Source: Chloroflexota bacterium
Lineage (GTDB): Bacteria > Chloroflexota > Anaerolineae > J036 > Brachytrichaceae
NCBI GenBank assembly: GCA_021788625.1
Contig: JAJYKL010000024.1
Location: forward strand, 1 to 47,312
Length of the DNA stretch: 47,312 bases
Direction of reading: 5' to 3'
In this document: positions 9,805 to 19,298 of the stretch, one piece after another
Layout: every line of letters starts with the position of its first letter
Numbering within the stretch: the first letter of the stretch is position 1
Position numbers and translations under genes: made by a program
The notes under the pieces: generated by a model
Seen by the model: only the letters and a program-made list of their open reading frames with translations
Databases searched by the model: none
What the model was told of the DNA's origin: nothing

Positions 9805-12387
9805 ATGTCAATCGACCCATCGCTAACCGCATCCCCCCTGCACGCCACACCGACTGATGCCAGCCAGCGCCTGACTGGGCTGAACGATGCCGAGGTGCAG
9901 CAGCGCGTGTCATACGGGCAGCGCAACGTCTTCGTGCACACGAGCGCGCGCAGCACGTGGGACATCGTCCGCGATAACGTCTTCACGGTCTTCAACATTG
10001 TCTTGTTCGTGACCATCGTGGCTACCATTGCCGTAGGGCTCGCCACGCCAGGGATGCACCGTACGATCCTGGGCGACACCATCTTCTCCGGCGGCACCGT
10101 CTGGTTGAACATGATCATCGGCACCGTCCAGGAATTGATTGCTAAGCGTCGTCTGGACCAACTGGCCGCACTGGCCGTACGCCGCGCGCGTGTGCGGCGC
10201 AATGGTGTGAGCATGCAAATTCCTGCCGAACAGATCGTGCAGGACGACCTGGTGGAGGTCGGCCCTGGTGATCGGGTGCCCGTGGACGGGGAGCTCGTGG
10301 AGACACATGCGCTGGAGATGGACGAGTCACTGCTCACTGGCGAGAGTGATTCAGTGGCGAAGAAAGCAGGTGACCTGGTCTACAGCGGTTCGTTCTCCCT
10401 GGTGGGCAATGGCACGCTGCGAACCACAAAGGTCGGTGCCGACAGCTACGCCAATAAACTCACCCTGACAGCCAGGGCCATGAAAGACGTTCGCACGCCG
10501 CTGCAGCACAAGATCGACATCGTGGTGCAGGCACTCGTCGTCATCATGATAATCGTAGCGGCACTGGAGATGATCGCCGCCGCCAACCTGCGCATCCCAC
10601 CCGTCTATGCTTTACGGCAGACACTGGTGATTGTCACCAGCTTTGTGCCAGCAGGCCTGATCCTGGCAATCACGGTCTCGCTCAGTGTGGGGGCTGTTCG
10701 CATCAGCCTGATCGGCACGCTGGTGCAACGTGTCAATGCCGTCGAAAGCATGGGCAATGTGACGGTGTTGTGCGCCGACAAGACTGGCACGCTGACGCAG
10801 AATCTCCTCACGGTGCAGCAAGTCATCGCACTGGATGGCCACAGTGACGACGAGGTGCGGTATGCGCTGGCCGAGTTTGTGGGCGGGTTGCATTCGCAGA
10901 ATAATACTGCTGGGGCTATTGCCATCTGGGCCGGGGCAGGCAGGGCCGCCCCAGTCGGAGCCGACCCGGTCGGAGCTGGTGGGAACGCTAAAGATGCCGA
11001 TTCTCTTTCCTATGGCACAGCCTGGTTTGACGCTCCTGGGGCGGGTTCCGGGCGGCCTGTGATCGCTGAGGTGCCGTTCAGTTCTACGCGCAAGTGGAGC
11101 GCACTCACCTTCGACTGTGGCGGTGGGAACTGCGAGACGGCCATCCTGGGTTCACCTGAGATCCTGTTCGACCGTTCGCAGTCCAGTGCCCTGGCGAAGG
11201 CGGGTGAGTTCACCCGCCAAGGCCTGCGCGTGGTGGCGTTCATGCGTACCCCCGAGAGGCTACCCAGCGACGAAACAGCCTATGCCTTGCATGCACTTAG
11301 CGCTCGCGACCCCGTGGCACTGATCGTCATTCGTGACGAGATCCGCTCGGACATCCGGGACACACTGCGCGCCTTCGACCGGCAGGGTGTGCGGGTGAAA
11401 GTCATCTCAGGTGACAACGCTGAGACGGTGCAGGCGGTTGCACGGCAAGCTGGCATGCGGGGAGACCAGGTGGTCACCGAGCGCGAGCTGGTGGAGATGA
11501 ACGACCGCGCTTTCGAAGATGCCGTAGCTGAGGCCGACCTGTTTGCACGCATCACACCCGAGACCAAGAGCCGTATCGTCGCCGCGCTGACGAATCGTGG
11601 CGAATATGTGGCCATGGTGGGCGACGGTGTGAACGACGTCCCGGCGATCAAGCAAGCGAGACTGGGGATCGCCATGAATGAAGGCGCGCAGATCACCAAG
11701 GATGTCGCGGCGCTGGTGCTACTGCAAAATACCCTGTCCATCCTGCCTCGAGCGTTGGGCGAGGGCCAACTCATCATACAAAAGATCCTCGCCTCCGCGA
11801 AACTGTACCTGGCGAAGAACGTCGTCACCATCTTCGCCATTTTGTTTGCCGGCTTCGTGGGCTTGCCGTTCCCTGGGGAGCCACGCCAGATCAGTTGGGT
11901 TGCTACCATCACGGTGGGCATACCCTGCACGCTTCTGGCATTCGGGCTACTACGACCCGCCTTCACACGCGGTTTTATGGGCGGTGTGTTAGGTTACAGC
12001 GTGCTGGTGGGGCTGATCGGAGCTGTGGCCGTTGTGCTTGTCTACATTATCAGTTACCTGTTTTCCGGCAACGTACAACAGGCTCGCACCGTGTTTGCCT
12101 TCGCCAGCCTGCACTATGCCATGCACGTCTTCTGGGATGTGCACGACGTCTCGGTCTTCAGTCCACCCAGCATGCGCGCTCATCCACGCGAGGCAGCGAC
12201 CGGGCTGCTGTTGCTGGTCGTGGGGTTCGTGGGGCCAATAATCGTACCCGGATTGTTTAGCTCCCGCACACCCAGCCTGGTTGAGTGGATGTTGATCGCC
12301 GTGTTGCCGCTGGCCGGCAGTCTGGCGCTGTATCGCATTACCCACGGCACGCTGGTGCGCACGGTGGTACGAACACTCGAGGCATGA
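9805..12387 (+). CDS. P-type cation-translocating ATPase (CtpE/cation ATPase E-like)
   Basis: The protein is 860 residues from ATG 9805; a GTG at 9793 would add four residues. I prefer the ATG because a GGGCGAGG-like sequence lies just before it. All P-type hallmarks are present: the actuator motif LTGES (about residue 177), the phosphorylation site DKTGTLT with Asp325, the hinge GDGVND (about residue 606) and GDNAETVQAV. In the M4 helix, TSFVPAGLILAITVSL carries the ion-site proline. There is no heavy-metal CxxC domain, which argues against copper or zinc pumps; the layout best resembles actinobacterial CtpE-type pumps, so Ca2+ or another light cation is inferred. The N-domain contains a short repetitive stretch (10930-10985) with repeats of GTCGGAGC. 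No partner gene is adjacent. Confidence 0.85.
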   Translation: MSIDPSLTASPLHATPTDASQRLTGLNDAEVQQRVSYGQRNVFVHTSARSTWDIVRDNVFTVFNIVLFVTIVATIAVGLATPGMHRTILGDTIFSGGTVWLNMIIGTVQELIAKRRLDQLAALAVRRARVRRNGVSMQIPAEQIVQDDLVEVGPGDRVPVDGELVETHALEMDESLLTGESDSVAKKAGDLVYSGSFSLVGNGTLRTTKVGADSYANKLTLTARAMKDVRTPLQHKIDIVVQALVVIMIIVAALEMIAAANLRIPPVYALRQTLVIVTSFVPAGLILAITVSLSVGAVRISLIGTLVQRVNAVESMGNVTVLCADKTGTLTQNLLTVQQVIALDGHSDDEVRYALAEFVGGLHSQNNTAGAIAIWAGAGRAAPVGADPVGAGGNAKDADSLSYGTAWFDAPGAGSGRPVIAEVPFSSTRKWSALTFDCGGGNCETAILGSPEILFDRSQSSALAKAGEFTRQGLRVVAFMRTPERLPSDETAYALHALSARDPVALIVIRDEIRSDIRDTLRAFDRQGVRVKVISGDNAETVQAVARQAGMRGDQVVTERELVEMNDRAFEDAVAEADLFARITPETKSRIVAALTNRGEYVAMVGDGVNDVPAIKQARLGIAMNEGAQITKDVAALVLLQNTLSILPRALGEGQLIIQKILASAKLYLAKNVVTIFAILFAGFVGLPFPGEPRQISWVATITVGIPCTLLAFGLLRPAFTRGFMGGVLGYSVLVGLIGAVAVVLVYIISYLFSGNVQQARTVFAFASLHYAMHVFWDVHDVSVFSPPSMRAHPREAATGLLLLVVGFVGPIIVPGLFSSRTPSLVEWMLIAVLPLAGSLALYRITHGTLVRTVVRTLEA

Positions 12388-12559
12388 CGGGTTGCCGAGC
12401 AGGGTGGCACCCTGATGCTGAATACTGCCTGTCCCCTGTAAAAACGAACGGCACCTCGTGCGCTATATTGGGAATGACAACATAAAGCCAAATACACGGA
12501 GTGGTGGCGAATCGTGAACCTTAAAAAAGTTGGAAAGGGAGTAATTCAGAGAATGACCC

Positions 12560-12568
12560 TGATATAAT
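12560..12568 (+). promoter_or_regulatory. Extended -10 promoter of the pyrG leader
   Basis: TGA followed by TATAAT (12563-12568) forms a perfect extended -10 element; no convincing -35 lies 16-18 bp upstream. The start is predicted near 12575, at the first arm of a leader hairpin. Of the 308-bp gap between the ATPase and pyrG, the part before this promoter (12388-12559) shows nothing I recognise. Confidence 0.55.
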
Positions 12569-12574
12569 TAACCT

Positions 12575-12680
12575 ACATGAGACACGGTTTGTACGAGCTC
12601 ATGTTGTTGATCACTTTCACCACAACAAGTCGTCACCTACAGTAGGGGGCATTTGGTTCAAAAATGCTCCCTACTTTTTT
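12575..12680 (+). promoter_or_regulatory. pyrG leader: two small hairpins and an intrinsic terminator (candidate attenuator)
   Basis: Three inverted repeats follow one another. Hairpin I pairs ACATGAG (12575-12581) with CTCATGT (12598-12604). Hairpin II pairs TTGTTG (12604-12609) with CAACAA (12623-12628). Hairpin III has 14-bp arms, 12641-12654 and 12662-12675, with one G-U pair and a 7-nt loop, directly followed by a T run (12675-12680). Hairpin III is a textbook intrinsic terminator placed 15 bp before the pyrG start, so transcripts from the 12563 promoter must read through it to express pyrG. Premature termination would give a ~105-nt RNA. In Gram-positive bacteria pyrG is known to be controlled by attenuation, but there the terminator's 5' arm is pyrimidine-rich; here it is G-rich, so a different mechanism or a separate small RNA is possible. 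Confidence 0.6.
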
Positions 12681-12695
12681 GTTTATGAGATTGCT

Positions 12696-14450
12696 ATGAC
12701 CAAGTACATCTTTTGCACAGGGGGGGTTGTCAGTTCGGTGGGCAAAGGCGTCACGGCAGCCGCCATCGGGCGTGTGTTGAAGGCGCGGGGCCTGCGTGTA
12801 TCGATTCAGAAACTGGACCCCTACCTGAACGTGGATCCGGGTACCATGTCGCCGTACCAGCACGGTGAGGTGTTCGTCACCGAAGACGGTGCCGAGACAG
12901 ACCTGGACCTGGGCCACTATGAGCGTTTTATCGACGAAAACCTGACGCGCGCCTGCAATGCAACCACCGGGCAGGTCTACAACGAGGTGATTGGCAAAGA
13001 GCGCCATGGTGACTACCTGGGTAAAACCATCCAGGTGGTGCCGCATGTTACGAACGAGATCAAGCGCCGCATCGGTCTGGTGGCCAAGAGCAGCACCGCC
13101 GACGTGGTAATCGTGGAGGTGGGCGGCACCGTGGGCGACATCGAAGCCATGCCCTTCCTGGAAGCGATCCGTCAGATGCGCCGCGACGTAGGCCGCAACA
13201 ACACGTTCTATGTACATGTCACCTTCCTGCCCATGATCGGCGCGACGGCCGAGCTAAAAACCAAGCCCACCCAGCACAGTGTGCGCGACCTGCGGGGTGC
13301 CGGCATCCAGCCCGATGCCATCATCGCGCGAAGCGACCACCCGGTGAGCAATGATCTGCGCGAGAAAATCGCCCTCTTTTGCGATGTGGAACCGCGAGCG
13401 GTGATGCCCATGATCACCACCAATTACCTGTATGAGGTGCCCCTCACATTGGAGGACTATGGTTTCGGTGACTACCTGTGCGAGCGGCTGCAAATGGGCT
13501 GCGCCTCGGCGGATCTGGCTGGTTGGCGCAATCTGTGTACCGAGATGCGTAAGCCACGCCCGCCGGTGAACGTTGCCATCGTGGGCAAGTATGTGGAATT
13601 GCACGATGCTTATATCAGCGTACGCGAATCGCTTTACCATGCAGGGGTCGCTGCGGGACGCGAGGTCAAGATCACCTGGATCAATAGTGAAGACATCGAG
13701 CGCAGTGATGCCCTGGACGCGCTGGATAACGTCTCGGGTATCGTGGTGCCTGGCGGGTTTGGCTATCGCGGCATCGAGGGCAAGATCCGCGCGGCGCAGT
13801 ATGCGCGTGAGAATAACATGCCCTACCTGGGGCTATGCCTGGGGATGCAGGTGATGTGCATCGAGTTTGCGCGGCATGTCTTCAACAGTCACGAACCCAA
13901 CTCCAGCGAATTCGACCACACAACTCCCTACCCGGTGATTGACCTGATGCCTGATCAGCGTGATATCCAGGACATGGGCGGTACCATGCGCCTGGGAACC
14001 TACCCATGCCAGCTTGTGCCCGGCACTCGCGCGCACGCCGCCTATGTCAGCCAGCTGGGTGACAATGCCAATGCTGGCGGGGTCGGCGTTGTGACGGTCC
14101 AGGAGCGTCACCGCCATCGCTTCGAATTCAACAACGAGTTCCGCAAGATTCTGGGTGATGCCGGGTTGGTGTTCAGCGGGCTGTCACCCGACAACCGGCT
14201 GGTGGAGATTGCCGAGCTGCGCGACCACCCGTTCATGATGGGAAGCCAGTTTCATCCCGAATTTAAGAGCCGCCCGAACCGGCCGCACCCGTTGTTCCGG
14301 GCATTCGTGGATGCAGCCGTGGCCTACGGAGAGGGCGCCCCTCTGTTTAAGCCAATGGCGCGTCTGCCTATTACCCAGCCGGCGGAACACGTTCGCGACA
14401 ACGGCCACGATGCAGGCGTCCGGCAGCCGGCGATGGCAAGTAAGACCTGA
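12696..14450 (+). CDS. pyrG: CTP synthase (glutamine-hydrolysing)
   Basis: A 584-residue enzyme that converts UTP to CTP using ATP and glutamine in pyrimidine nucleotide synthesis. The N-terminal amidoligase domain opens with [16 protein letters not shown] (the ATP loop) and contains [16 protein letters not shown] and the magnesium-site motif [10 protein letters not shown]. The C-terminal class I glutamine amidotransferase domain has the nucleophile Cys381 in YLGLCLGMQ and the His520/Glu522 pair in QFHPEF. The length is slightly above the usual ~535-550 because of a ~35-residue unconserved C-terminal tail. It stands alone, with its own leader upstream and the convergent GH2 gene downstream. 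The ribosome-binding site is weak (GAG at about -9). Confidence 0.97.
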   Translation: MTKYIFCTGGVVSSVGKGVTAAAIGRVLKARGLRVSIQKLDPYLNVDPGTMSPYQHGEVFVTEDGAETDLDLGHYERFIDENLTRACNATTGQVYNEVIGKERHGDYLGKTIQVVPHVTNEIKRRIGLVAKSSTADVVIVEVGGTVGDIEAMPFLEAIRQMRRDVGRNNTFYVHVTFLPMIGATAELKTKPTQHSVRDLRGAGIQPDAIIARSDHPVSNDLREKIALFCDVEPRAVMPMITTNYLYEVPLTLEDYGFGDYLCERLQMGCASADLAGWRNLCTEMRKPRPPVNVAIVGKYVELHDAYISVRESLYHAGVAAGREVKITWINSEDIERSDALDALDNVSGIVVPGGFGYRGIEGKIRAAQYARENNMPYLGLCLGMQVMCIEFARHVFNSHEPNSSEFDHTTPYPVIDLMPDQRDIQDMGGTMRLGTYPCQLVPGTRAHAAYVSQLGDNANAGGVGVVTVQERHRHRFEFNNEFRKILGDAGLVFSGLSPDNRLVEIAELRDHPFMMGSQFHPEFKSRPNRPHPLFRAFVDAAVAYGEGAPLFKPMARLPITQPAEHVRDNGHDAGVRQPAMASKT

Positions 14451-14568
14451 AAGCGGCTGAGCACAACAACGCGATGGAAAGAGCTCTGTAAAAACGCCAT
14501 GCACCATCTGGCCGCGTTCCCTTTTTCAGTTTTGGTGCAAACGATAACTCATAGCAGGGTCTGACGGA

Positions 14569-17500
14569 TTATGTAGCCACGGCCCAGGCCACCATATTCG
14601 CCAGCAGCCGGTCCGCGGCGGGATGGCGGCCCAGTTGCTCCAGCAAGTGCAATGCGTTGAATGTCACGCGGCCTTTGCCGAGCGTTGTGGCTCCGATTAC
14701 CACTGCGCTATCGTACCCGCCCGGGCAGCTGTATCCCGCGGCAAAGGAAGCGGCGATCACCTCCTGCGGCGTTTCGACGCAATCGAAACAGTCCCCGCCA
14801 GCGACTTGACCATAAACGTACCAATCCAGCAATCCGCCTGCTGGCAGGCCGGCAAAGATGGCATGACGGCGTGCGAGCACTTCTTTGTGATACAGCCAAT
14901 CGTGAAATCGTCGCGCTCGCAGCCAGTCGCCCCACGGCAGTTGTTCGGGCTGCACCGTCTCCGCGTTGTTGACGGACCTTGACCGGAAGGGGCCAGCGCT
15001 CAGTACCAGGACCCGCGCGCCCTCGTCTTCGATGCGCCGGCGCAACGCAGTCCAGCTCGTCTGATTGCGTGCCGTAGGTCGCACATCACCAACGAGTATC
15101 AGGCTGCGTGCGCGAGCGGCAAGGGGGTCGTAGTCGCGTACGGTGTAACCGAGTGCCCCGAGCCACTGCTTCAGGCGTTGTTCCACGCCCCACGCCAACA
15201 GCGTTGCGCGGCCCCTTGGCATATTCGCCGAATCGGCCACGCGGAAGGGAAGCCGGTCGCCAGTGGGAGCGCCGCCATGCTGCAGATCCGCCGCGAAGAC
15301 ATACTCGCCCGGCGGCAGGTTTATCCGCACGCGCGTCTTCAGCACGGGAACAGACAGCGGCGAGTCCGAGGGGACACGCACCCGGGCGCGGCGTTCCCAC
15401 ACACACCGGCCCTCGCCCCAAATGCGAAACTGCACGGGGTACTCACCCGGTGCCAGCACGCCGTCATTTGCCAGCACGGCCTCGAACCCAAGTGGGCGAT
15501 CGGAATAGGCGAAGGGGGGATCCACGAACAGGCACCAGCGCAGCGGCGACCAGCCATCCTCCAGCGTAGCGACAATGTCTGACTTCCAGTGGCGCCAGAA
15601 GGACCACAGACCTTCGCCAGTGATGCCATGATCCAACAAGCCAGTCAGGTTGTAGCCTGCCAGTTTTGGGTTGGAGCGGATCAGATCGAATGCCAGGCGG
15701 CGCTGGAAGCTATGAAGGCGGTAACTGTCGCGCAGCAGGTCGGCTGGAAAGGGATACACCTCATCCAGCTTGAAGCGCCGGAGATCATTAGTCAGACGCT
15801 CGGCCATGCTGCGAATGAGGGTGCGATCGGGCAGGTTATCGGGAACATCGAGCGCATCGTAGCCGCGCGCCTCTTCCACGACGTTCATCATGCTGCCAAT
15901 GCCAAACTCAGACAGGAATACTGGTTGCATGCCCTCGCCTAACGTGCGGATCAGATGGGCATTGCGCTGCTCCAGCGGATAGGTTGGGTAGACGTGTGCG
16001 TCACCCGCGCGGTCCGTGTAACCGCCAGGCTGCCAGGTAAGTTTGGCGTCCACTGGTGGCGCCTGTGGCGCTTCGATGCCCCACATCGGTTGCCATTCGC
16101 GAGTGCCCGGATTGCTCACGGATCCGATGCCTGGCTGGCCATCCCAACGACCACTGCCCAGGAGCACCAGGCGGGTGCCATCCAGCTCGCGCAGTTTGGG
16201 CAGGTAGCTCACTGCACAGCGGAAAGCCGGGCCGTCGGGCATCTCGTTGATCAAGCCCCAGATGGTCACACTGGGGTGGTTGCGATCGCGCCGGATCATC
16301 TCGCCGTAGCTGCGCTCGTAGCGTTCAGTCATGTGCGGCGAGTCTTCCAGACACCACGAGGCGTAGCACTCTTCATACACCAGCAGGCCGATCTCATCGC
16401 AAAAGTCCAGTTGTTCGGGCCAGGCTGCGCCGGCGATGAAGCGCACGCAGTTCAGTCCAGCGGCCTTGGCCATCAGCAGATCGCGCCGCAGCAGGTCAGG
16501 TGTGGGAGGAACAATCTGGCCAACGGGGAAGTGGTTGCCGGTGTGCGACGAACGTAGGAAGAGGCGCCGGCCGTTCAAGCGGAAGAAGCCCTCCACTACG
16601 CGGAAATCGCGCAAGCCAAAGCGCACTGTGTGCGAATGATCAGGAAGATACTGACCTGCGTCAGCCAGACTGGCCGTAGCGCGGTACAGGTACGGGTCGT
16701 CGATATCCCACAGATGCGGATGAGTGATGGTGAGTTGCACAATGTGCGTCGAGTCGCCGGGCGGGAGGGTCACGGCCTGTTCGGCGCTGGCTACCTCCGC
16801 GCCGCCGGCTGACGGCGCGACGACTACCCGCAATGTCTCATGCGCCGTCTCGTTTGTGGCGTTGCTCATGGTAACGCGGACGGTGACTTGCGCAGGTGGC
16901 AATGCAGACGACGTACGACGGAGGACGGATGGTTCGACCGGCTCACCATGATCATCCTGAGCATGTCGAAGGGCGACTGGCTCACCATGATCATCCTGAG
17001 CGTGTCGAAGGGCGACCGGCTCACCATGAAACGACGAGAGGGCGCCGTGCTCACCCTGCGCTTGTCGAAGGAGTGGCTCCACGTCGGCCTGCGCGAACAC
17101 GCCGGCAACGCGCACGACCGGCACGATCGTCAACTGCACGGCGCCGGTGAGCCCGGCGATGTTGTAGCTCATGCCAGGCTGGAAGCGCGCGTGGTCATAC
17201 TCGTTACGGTGCGGGATCTCACGTAAAGTGAAACCGTCTACACGCTCGTCACCAGGTTTCACCACGCGCACCGCCAACAGGTTCTCGTGCGCGCGCAGGG
17301 CGGCGCTGACGTCCAGTTCGAAAGGGAACTCGGCCCCCTCATGCCCGCCAACGCTTACACCATTGAGCCATACCTCAGCCTGATACTCCACCGCGCCGAA
17401 GCACAGGAGTGCACGCTCGCCTGGACCCGGTAACCGGTCTGGCGTAAAGTGCCGCCAGTACCAGCACACACCCTGAAAAGTCGGAAATACCTGCTGGACG

Positions 17501-17622
17501 ACACCTGGCACGGGGATGCCGAGTGCCTGCGGCTGGACCGATTCGAACCAACGCTCAAGACGGCCGGCGTTCTGCCCATCGACAGCCGCCTGCCAGGAAC
17601 CGTTGAGTGATTGCATGTCCAT
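14569..17622 (-). CDS. Glycoside hydrolase family 2 enzyme with in-frame repeat insertion
   Basis: A 1017-residue protein with no signal peptide, so probably cytoplasmic. Order: N-terminal sugar-binding jelly roll (about 1-170, with YWRHF and AEVWLNG), an immunoglobulin-like domain (about 170-330), a TIM barrel (about 340-700) with acid/base Glu460 in WGLINEMP and nucleophile Glu572 in FLSEFG, and an extra ~300-residue C-terminal region. Family 2 includes beta-galactosidases, beta-glucuronidases and beta-mannosidases; I cannot fix the substrate. Residues ~184-229 are encoded by interspersed DNA repeats and interrupt the second domain in frame. GGAG lies at a suitable distance before ATG 17622. 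The oxidoreductase gene on the same strand ends 217 bp upstream; that spacer (17623-17839) holds no other gene. Confidence 0.88.
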   Translation of the reverse strand: MDMQSLNGSWQAAVDGQNAGRLERWFESVQPQALGIPVPGVVQQVFPTFQGVCWYWRHFTPDRLPGPGERALLCFGAVEYQAEVWLNGVSVGGHEGAEFPFELDVSAALRAHENLLAVRVVKPGDERVDGFTLREIPHRNEYDHARFQPGMSYNIAGLTGAVQLTIVPVVRVAGVFAQADVEPLLRQAQGEHGALSSFHGEPVALRHAQDDHGEPVALRHAQDDHGEPVEPSVLRRTSSALPPAQVTVRVTMSNATNETAHETLRVVVAPSAGGAEVASAEQAVTLPPGDSTHIVQLTITHPHLWDIDDPYLYRATASLADAGQYLPDHSHTVRFGLRDFRVVEGFFRLNGRRLFLRSSHTGNHFPVGQIVPPTPDLLRRDLLMAKAAGLNCVRFIAGAAWPEQLDFCDEIGLLVYEECYASWCLEDSPHMTERYERSYGEMIRRDRNHPSVTIWGLINEMPDGPAFRCAVSYLPKLRELDGTRLVLLGSGRWDGQPGIGSVSNPGTREWQPMWGIEAPQAPPVDAKLTWQPGGYTDRAGDAHVYPTYPLEQRNAHLIRTLGEGMQPVFLSEFGIGSMMNVVEEARGYDALDVPDNLPDRTLIRSMAERLTNDLRRFKLDEVYPFPADLLRDSYRLHSFQRRLAFDLIRSNPKLAGYNLTGLLDHGITGEGLWSFWRHWKSDIVATLEDGWSPLRWCLFVDPPFAYSDRPLGFEAVLANDGVLAPGEYPVQFRIWGEGRCVWERRARVRVPSDSPLSVPVLKTRVRINLPPGEYVFAADLQHGGAPTGDRLPFRVADSANMPRGRATLLAWGVEQRLKQWLGALGYTVRDYDPLAARARSLILVGDVRPTARNQTSWTALRRRIEDEGARVLVLSAGPFRSRSVNNAETVQPEQLPWGDWLRARRFHDWLYHKEVLARRHAIFAGLPAGGLLDWYVYGQVAGGDCFDCVETPQEVIAASFAAGYSCPGGYDSAVVIGATTLGKGRVTFNALHLLEQLGRHPAADRLLANMVAWAVAT
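16935..17071. repeat. Three tandem copies of a 39-bp interspersed repeat inside a GH2 gene
   Basis: Units 16935-16973 and 16974-17012 are 39 bp each and differ at only two positions; the third (17013-17071) is diverged and longer. Each begins CGACYGGCTCACCATGA and ends with a core close to CCTGAGCATGTCGAAGG. On the gene's strand each 39-bp unit adds 13 residues (PVALRHAQDDHGE twice), so the frame is kept. A further copy of the core lies in non-coding DNA at 46324-46340, showing this is a dispersed family and not part of the enzyme's ancestral sequence. Confidence 0.85.
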
Positions 17623-17839
17623 TGCTCCAGTCTGGATAAGGAGTCAAACTGATTACAGTTTTAACACTTCCTTCCGTTTTGGGTGCGCGTGCGAGTCGCG
17701 TGGCGGTGTGTTAGGTACTCGGTTCGCCATTGTGCCTGAGCGGGTAACTCGCACTCATCCAACCTGACAGGAGCGCCACAGACGGGCAACCCGGGGGGCA
17801 ACACCACAGTCCGGCGAACCAACTGCGCAGCAGGCTTGG

Positions 17840-19150
17840 TTATCCCGCCTGCCAGACGGGGCTGCTCACTGGCTCCAGCTTGCCGCTTGCCGCCGCGCGG
17901 ATGCCAGCATCGAGGATAGCCATGGCCTCGGCGTTGAAGCTCATGTCCAGCGTCTGGTGCAGGGGTTCGTGAGTCTCCAGATGGTGGATCATCTCGCCAG
18001 CTACGTTCTCGCGACCAGCGGGTAGCGGCTCGGTGCGATAGATAACCGTCTGTCCCCGCCCACGCTCCAGGCGCACACGGTCGAATGAGTCCAATACCAG
18101 CGTACCCGTTGTCCCACGGACAGTCGGTCCACTTGGAATGCCATCGTCGACCGTCGTCCATGAGCCCTCCAGGATCGACATGGCGTTGGGGAAGCGCACC
18201 AGGATGGTGCCGTTGTCATCGACATCACCAAAGGCACTATCAAGATTGGCCCGCATGCCAAACGCTGCCGTCGCAGGCTCGCCCACGTACCATAGCGACA
18301 GCATCGCGCCATGCCCACAGAAGTCCAGCATGGCACCGCCGCCTGCGGCGGATTGATACCACCAAGTGGCACCCCGCTCTATATCGCTGAGTACTATGCG
18401 TTCGCCCAGCGTAGCGCGATCAATGAGTGCGGTGGAGTCGCCTGTCATGGTAACCTCGCCCCGTACTGAGAGGTTGCTCAGGGGAGATCGGCTGCCAGAC
18501 CGGGCTGGGTTGCTGAGTACAGCAGAACCTCCGCTTACGGTGGGCCCGCTCAAGAAGGCAGGGATGTTTGACGGCGGGGTCTCATAATTCGCGCCGTTCA
18601 GTGAGGCACTGGCACTGAGCGGTCCGGTGTGCCCGGCATGCCACTTCACCTGCAGTAGCCGGCCAATTTCGCCCAGGTTGATGAGAGACTTGATCTTGCG
18701 CGCGCCTGGCGACCAGGTGAGTGGCCAGTTCACCAGCATGGTGGTGCCGGCTGCCCTGCACGCACGCACCATGCGCAGCGCTCCGGCATACGATGCCGCC
18801 ATGGGTCGCTCCACGCAGACGTGAGCCCGATGCGCGGCACACGCTTCCACCACTTCTGGGTGCTGTGCGTTCTCGCTCGCGACGAGAACGATATCGGGAT
18901 GCTCCTGGGCCAGCATCAGATGGTAATCTTCGTAGGCTTTTTTCACGCCCAGGTTGGTCAGTGCGTGCTTCATGTTCCATTGCCGCGTGTAGGGAGCCGC
19001 GCGCAGTTCTGGGTTCAGCGGTACGGTATCGGCGCAGGCGACCATCTCGACCTGCGGGTGCCGGGCATAGAGGGCAGCCATTTGGTTGACGTACATGCTT
19101 GCAAACCCAATGATGCCGACCCGGTACTTTTTTGCCATGCTGTCAGCCAT
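17840..19150 (-). CDS. Gfo/Idh/MocA-family NAD(P)-dependent oxidoreductase
   Basis: 436 residues, longer than the usual 330-390. The N-terminal Rossmann fold shows YRVGIIGFASMYV, an acidic CADTVP after the second strand, and VCVERPMA in place of the usual EKP, so the conserved catalytic-site lysine is arginine here. The C-terminal alpha/beta domain includes GGGAMLDFCGHGA with the usual Asp and His. A ~55-residue stretch, residues ~195-250 (DNA 18401-18567), rich in Ser, Gly, Thr and Leu, interrupts the second domain between IPAF and the conserved GATWWYQ. Such enzymes oxidise or reduce sugars, inositols or their glycosides. Translation could also begin at the in-frame ATG at 19138. It sits between the two GH2 genes on the same strand, suggesting a shared pathway. 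Confidence 0.85.
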   Translation of the reverse strand: MADSMAKKYRVGIIGFASMYVNQMAALYARHPQVEMVACADTVPLNPELRAAPYTRQWNMKHALTNLGVKKAYEDYHLMLAQEHPDIVLVASENAQHPEVVEACAAHRAHVCVERPMAASYAGALRMVRACRAAGTTMLVNWPLTWSPGARKIKSLINLGEIGRLLQVKWHAGHTGPLSASASLNGANYETPPSNIPAFLSGPTVSGGSAVLSNPARSGSRSPLSNLSVRGEVTMTGDSTALIDRATLGERIVLSDIERGATWWYQSAAGGGAMLDFCGHGAMLSLWYVGEPATAAFGMRANLDSAFGDVDDNGTILVRFPNAMSILEGSWTTVDDGIPSGPTVRGTTGTLVLDSFDRVRLERGRGQTVIYRTEPLPAGRENVAGEMIHHLETHEPLHQTLDMSFNAEAMAILDAGIRAAASGKLEPVSSPVWQAG

Positions 19151-19298
19151 TCATAGCACATGATCTAAACGAGTGTTGCGAAATGCATATCAGTCTGTCA
19201 AACGTAGCGCTGATACAGACTATGAATGTCCAGGTCGCTAGTATCTCACCGTTCCGCAAACCATGGAGATCAAAGCGGGCGTTGGGAAGAATGCCCGA

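Noticed and set aside
12575..12680. T-box or known riboswitch in the pyrG leader
   Set aside because: No T-box sequence or known aptamer core is visible; only simple hairpins and a terminator.
16935..17071. CRISPR array
   Set aside because: The units are directly adjacent without unique spacers and are translated; no cas genes are nearby.
17516..17560. tRNA T-loop-like GATTCGAACC
   Set aside because: It lies inside the GH2 coding sequence and no acceptor, D or anticodon arms can be built around it.
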